Positions 51,062 through 54,136 of a DNA stretch of 54,136 nucleotides are shown here, piece by piece. The notes under the pieces were generated by a model. It saw only the letters and a list, made by a program, of their open reading frames with translations. It was not told where the DNA came from and made no database searches. Positions within the stretch are counted from its first letter, which is position 1. Every line of letters begins with the position of its first letter. The stretch lies in contig CAUUKX010000004.1 of assembly GCA_963545585.1 (NCBI GenBank), forward strand, positions 1 to 54,136. Reading direction: 5' to 3'. Source of the DNA: W11650 sp963545585 (GTDB lineage Bacteria; Bacillota; Clostridia; Lachnospirales; Vallitaleaceae). A program made the position numbers and the translations under genes.

Positions 51062-52327
51062 TCAGGCTTTGTCTGCATTTAGCAAATAACTTTCCAGTTC
51101 CGTCAGCTGCAGCGGAATTTCCTGCCCGCTGGCCATTTCTTTCAGCTTTAACTGTCTGCTCTCCAGTTCCGATTCGCCTAATACAAAAGCATACTGTGCG
51201 CCCAGCTTGTTGGCGTATTTCATTTGCGCCTTAACCGAGCGGGCATTTAAATCCATTACCGCCGAAATATGCTTTTCCCGCAGCCGGGCTGTCCATTTAA
51301 CCGCTTCTTTCATCGCCGCTTCGCCCATATAACCGATAAATAAATCACAAACCGGTGCGCTCTCAGTGGAAGCCAGTTCGGCCTCCATCGTCATCAGCAG
51401 CCGTTCCATGCCTACGCCGAAACCAACTGCCGACGTCGGTGTGCCGCCAATCTCAGCGACTAAATTATCGTACCGGCCGCCGCCGCAAATCGTTGACTGA
51501 GCGCCAATTTCCTCGGACACAAACTCAAAAACCGTTCCCGTATAATAATCCAGCCCGCGTACAATCTGGGAATCAATCACAAAAGGCACTTCCATGACCT
51601 GCAAAAGCGCCTGAACCTCGGCAAAATGTGCAGCGTCCCGCTCTGTCAGGTAATCCAGCATCCGCGGCGCCTCTTTTACCATCTGTTTACAGCCTTCTTC
51701 CTTGCAGTCCAGCACCCGCAAAGGATTCTTTTCCATGCGCTGCCGGCAAGTCGGACAAAGCTGAGCCTGCGCACCCTGCAAAAAGCGAAGCAGTTCTTTT
51801 TTATAGGCAGCGGCTGATTCCGCCCCGCCTAAGCTGTTGAGATGCAAAACCACTTTTTTAAGACCCGCCCGTTGCAGCAGCCGGTAGCCGAGGGCAATCA
51901 CCTCTGCATCCGCCAGTGGATGCTCCGCTCCAAGGAGTTCCACGCCAAACTGATGAAATTGCCTTAACCTCCCGGCCTGCGGCTTTTCATAGCGAAAGGC
52001 CGGGGTAATATAAAACAGCTTAACCGGCTGAATATCGGCATACAGCTTATTCTCTAAATACGCCCGCACTGTTCCGGCCGTGCCTTCCGGCTTTAAAGTA
52101 ATGGAACGGCCTTTTTTATCTTCAAAAGTATACATTTCCTTTTGGACGACATCCGTACCCTCACCCATTCCGCGAGCAAATAATTCGGTGTGCTCAAAGA
52201 TGGGCGTTCGGATTTCGGAATAACCGTAATCAGCACAAAGCTGCCGGATGATTTCTTCCAAAGCTCTAATTCTGTTTAATTTCTCCCCGTAGAGGTCATA
52301 AGTTCCTCGTGGTGCATTTGTCAACAT
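51062..52327 (-). CDS. hisS: Histidyl-tRNA synthetase
   Basis: 421 aa from the ATG at 52327 (GGGAGGAAAAG upstream). Class II core with TNAPRGTYDLYGEKLNR, motif 2 (FYITPAFRYEKPQAGRLRQFHQFGVELLG), the histidine-specific LDYYTGTVFEF, and motif 3 (SAVGFGVGMERLLMTM). A Cys4 cluster (CPTCRQRME...CKEEGC, about 175-200) lies in the insertion domain. No T-box features were found upstream. Confidence 0.98.
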   Translation of the reverse strand: MLTNAPRGTYDLYGEKLNRIRALEEIIRQLCADYGYSEIRTPIFEHTELFARGMGEGTDVVQKEMYTFEDKKGRSITLKPEGTAGTVRAYLENKLYADIQPVKLFYITPAFRYEKPQAGRLRQFHQFGVELLGAEHPLADAEVIALGYRLLQRAGLKKVVLHLNSLGGAESAAAYKKELLRFLQGAQAQLCPTCRQRMEKNPLRVLDCKEEGCKQMVKEAPRMLDYLTERDAAHFAEVQALLQVMEVPFVIDSQIVRGLDYYTGTVFEFVSEEIGAQSTICGGGRYDNLVAEIGGTPTSAVGFGVGMERLLMTMEAELASTESAPVCDLFIGYMGEAAMKEAVKWTARLREKHISAVMDLNARSVKAQMKYANKLGAQYAFVLGESELESRQLKLKEMASGQEIPLQLTELESYLLNADKA

Positions 52328-52471
52328 TTTTCTTTTCCTCCCTATTATATAATATGTCAAAAGCTTTCGTTTTACCGAAAAGCTTGGCTTGGGCTCAGCC
52401 GTTTGGCAGCAAAAGACCGAAACTTTGCGTTTGCTCTAATCGTATCCCCGCTGTCAGTAACTGGCACATGA

Positions 52472-53170
52472 TTAATTCCGGCGCCGATTATTGGCCAAAA
52501 GAATCAGCCGCAAAAGGTTGGCAATCGCTACCGCCGCAGAAGCGACATAAGTCATGGCGGCTGCCGTCAATACTTTTTTCGCTCCACCTAATTCCTCCGG
52601 CGCTAAAATATTTTCCTCCCGAATGCAGGCAATCGCCCGGGTCGAAGCATTGATTTCCACTGGCAGCGTAATAATATAAAAAAATACGGCCAAAGAAAAC
52701 AAGATGATTCCCAGCTGAACCAAAAAAGGAATGCTGAACATCAAGCCAAAAATTGCCATCGGCATACCAAAGCTGGAGCCAATATTTGCCACCGGATAGC
52801 ACAGCGTTCTAAGCACCAAAGGCTTATAGCCCTGCGCATGCTGAATGGCATGGCCGGTTTCATGAGCAGCAATCGCCACCGCCGCCAGTGAGCGGGAAGC
52901 AAAAACTCCTTCCGACAGCCGCACCGTTTTCGAGGACGGGTCATAATGATCCGTTAAATTGCCGCTGACGCTTGTTACCGCCACATCATATATTCCGTTT
53001 TTGTTTAAAATCAGGCGCGCCGCGTCCGCTCCGGTCATCCCTTCCCTATTGCCGATTTTGGAATATTTCCGAACCGCCGACTGTACCGACCATTGAGCAA
53101 TCATCGCCAGCAGCAGCGCCGGCAACACTAACATCAAATAATAAGAATCAATATAAAAACCATAACCCAT
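52472..53170 (-). CDS. yugP: YugP-type neutral zinc metallopeptidase
   Basis: 232 aa from the ATG at 53170 (GGAAAGGAAG nine bases before). N-terminal helix (YYLMLVLPALLLAMIA), then the zinc motif HETGH at 103-107 in AVAIAAHETGHAIQH, two or three further helices, and LPVEINASTRA, whose Glu is a likely third ligand. Integral membrane protease of unknown substrate. A long leader (about 210 nt) precedes it. Confidence 0.94.
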   Translation of the reverse strand: MGYGFYIDSYYLMLVLPALLLAMIAQWSVQSAVRKYSKIGNREGMTGADAARLILNKNGIYDVAVTSVSGNLTDHYDPSSKTVRLSEGVFASRSLAAVAIAAHETGHAIQHAQGYKPLVLRTLCYPVANIGSSFGMPMAIFGLMFSIPFLVQLGIILFSLAVFFYIITLPVEINASTRAIACIREENILAPEELGGAKKVLTAAAMTYVASAAVAIANLLRLILLANNRRRN

Positions 53171-53409
53171 ATGTATTTTCTTCCTTTCCGCCTGTCGTTC
53201 TCCTATCCGCAAAGCAGGCAAACTCAAAACCGGTTATCGCTTCATTTCTTAGTCAAAATTTTTTATTTCGCAAGTTCGACTTTAAATTTCAATTTTTCAG
53301 CTTCATTTTAGCCGTAAATACAGCAAAGCCCCCTGCTAAGCGACAAAGCAAAGACCTCGCTTTTTTTGCCAGACTTTTTTAGTATATCATAATTGACCGG
53401 AAAATGCAA
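53171..53409 (-). promoter_or_regulatory. Promoter and long leader of yugP
   Basis: Promoter TTGCAT (53404-53409), 17-bp spacer, TATACT (53381-53386) on the minus strand. The following leader of about 205 nt can form AAGCGA-(13 nt)-TCGCTT (within about 53337-53362) and a GCAG-rich hairpin after it. No known riboswitch class recognised. The promoter starts 16 bp after the PAP2 gene stops. Confidence 0.6.
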
Positions 53410-53424
53410 AAATATCATTACTCC

Positions 53425-53970
53425 TTATTCCCTAATTTGAGAGCGATTAAGCGCTTTTTGAATCTGATAACAAGCTTCACCAACCAAAATACCAACCAGC
53501 ACCCCAGCCAGCACATCTGTCGGATAATGTACGCCGACATACAGCCGGGAAAAGGCCATCAAAGCCGCCAATAGGAGAACCAGTACGCCGTACTTAACCG
53601 GCAGCATCCGAAAGAGGACATAGGCCACGGCAAATGCCGTTGCACTGTGCCCAGACGGGAAAGAATAGCTTTTTTCCGGACCGACCAGACTAAACAAACC
53701 TTCAACCGTTACATAGGGGCGGACTCTGGCCACCAATGGCTTAATCACAAATTCAACCAGCAAAGCACTGCTGATTAGGGAAACTGCCGCCGTCAGCGCC
53801 ATCCGCCGAAAGGGTGGAATAATCAAAAGAATCACCAGCAGCGCAATCCAAAGTTCACCGTTATCGCCCAGTCGGGTGAAAAAAGAAAAAACTTGATTCA
53901 GTCCATCCTGCCGGAAGTTTTCCTGCAGCCACATTAAGATATCCGTATCCATCCCCTGTAATAATACCAT
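53425..53970 (-). CDS. PAP2-family membrane phosphatase
   Basis: 181 aa from the ATG at 53970 (AAGGAG eight bases upstream; a GTG three codons earlier overlaps the site). Five or six helices with the three phosphatase motifs: KPLVARVRP, PSGHSATAF and SRLYVGVHYPTDVLAG (catalytic His in each of the last two). Family members dephosphorylate undecaprenyl pyrophosphate, phosphatidic acid or phosphatidylglycerol phosphate; substrate is not decided by the sequence. Confidence 0.94.
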   Translation of the reverse strand: MVLLQGMDTDILMWLQENFRQDGLNQVFSFFTRLGDNGELWIALLVILLIIPPFRRMALTAAVSLISSALLVEFVIKPLVARVRPYVTVEGLFSLVGPEKSYSFPSGHSATAFAVAYVLFRMLPVKYGVLVLLLAALMAFSRLYVGVHYPTDVLAGVLVGILVGEACYQIQKALNRSQIRE

Positions 53971-54041
53971 TCTCCACACTCCTTAACCGTATAATTCAAT
54001 CTGAACCATTAAAGTTGCCAAAGAAATAAGGTACAACTTCT

Positions 54042-54070
54042 ATTATACTTAGTTTTTGCTGCGGTTACAA
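54042..54070 (-). promoter_or_regulatory. Promoter of the PAP2 gene
   Basis: TTGTAA (54065-54070), 17-bp spacer, TATAAT (54042-54047) on the minus strand, about 70 bp before the start codon. Confidence 0.72.
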
Positions 54071-54136
54071 TAAAAACTTTCCTTGAGTTTCCGCAGATTT
54101 ATCCACAGGTCATCATTTTTAAGATTCCTTCATCAA

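Noticed and set aside
52328..52471. T-box leader for hisS (or aspS at 50884-51061)
   Set aside because: No T-box antiterminator sequence (AGGGTGGNACCGCG type) and no terminator hairpin in either gap.
54099..54107. Consensus DnaA box TTATCCACA near the right edge
   Set aside because: A single box without a cluster, AT-rich unwinding region or dnaA/dnaN genes; one match is not enough to propose an origin.

Overview
The window looks like a chromosomal segment of a low-to-mid GC, anaerobic, Gram-positive member of the Clostridia (Lachnospirales-like by gene content). Reasons: an Rnf complex (rnfC, rnfD), SLH-domain surface anchoring, LplABC-type sugar ABC transporters with a YesN-type membrane AraC regulator, an orphan FliK-like/FlhB-like pair next to rnhB and yraN, PlsY, YugP, and strong AGGAGG ribosome binding sites. 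All genes except the DUF1836/hemolysin III pair lie on the minus strand, so the window is best read from right to left. No phage, IS transposase or CRISPR array was seen.

Right to left: (1) 54-45 kb, housekeeping: PAP2 phosphatase, YugP-type metallopeptidase, hisS, aspS, glyA, a P2A Ca2+-type ATPase. (2) 45-43.6 kb: a plus-strand DUF1836 and hemolysin III pair with a near-consensus promoter, then tRNA-Arg(CCG). (3) 43.4-29 kb: mgtC, then a candidate glycosaminoglycan-use locus: membrane AraC regulator, LplB/LplC-type permeases, a solute-binding lipoprotein, a chondroitinase-ABC-like PL8 lyase without signal peptide, and a secreted SLH-anchored PL8 lyase. The layout implies cleavage at the cell surface, import of oligosaccharides, and further cleavage inside. 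(4) 28.7-22.5 kb: MATE transporter, alpha/beta hydrolase, HflK/HflC, a Fic protein with a DNA-binding N-terminus, a low-molecular-weight phosphatase. (5) 22.5-13.8 kb: rnhB, FliK-like and FlhB-like orphans, yraN, yfiH, der, plsY and a TctA-like membrane pair. (6) 13.6-4.9 kb: a LacI-controlled sugar locus with FGGY kinase, DeoC-type aldolase, ketose 3-epimerase, VOC protein and a ribose-type ABC transporter. (7) 4.5-2.2 kb: smpB, tmRNA 3 bp behind it, then a Cys-tailed membrane protein and a rhomboid-like pseudoprotease. (8) 1.8 kb to the left edge: rnfC and the start of rnfD.

The most unusual findings are: a dispersed GC-rich intergenic repeat family with two distinct end modules that both finish in AACTCAACTTTCC (4643-4928, 19375-19591, 27163-27272, remnants near 49071 and 50975); the kinase/aldolase/epimerase/VOC locus, whose combination does not match a sugar pathway I can name; the paired surface and cytoplasmic PL8 lyases; and several strong hairpins inside operons, including a stem of about 24 bp between a permease gene and its binding-protein gene. 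Paired LacI operators and an inverted repeat across the fic promoter give testable regulatory models.
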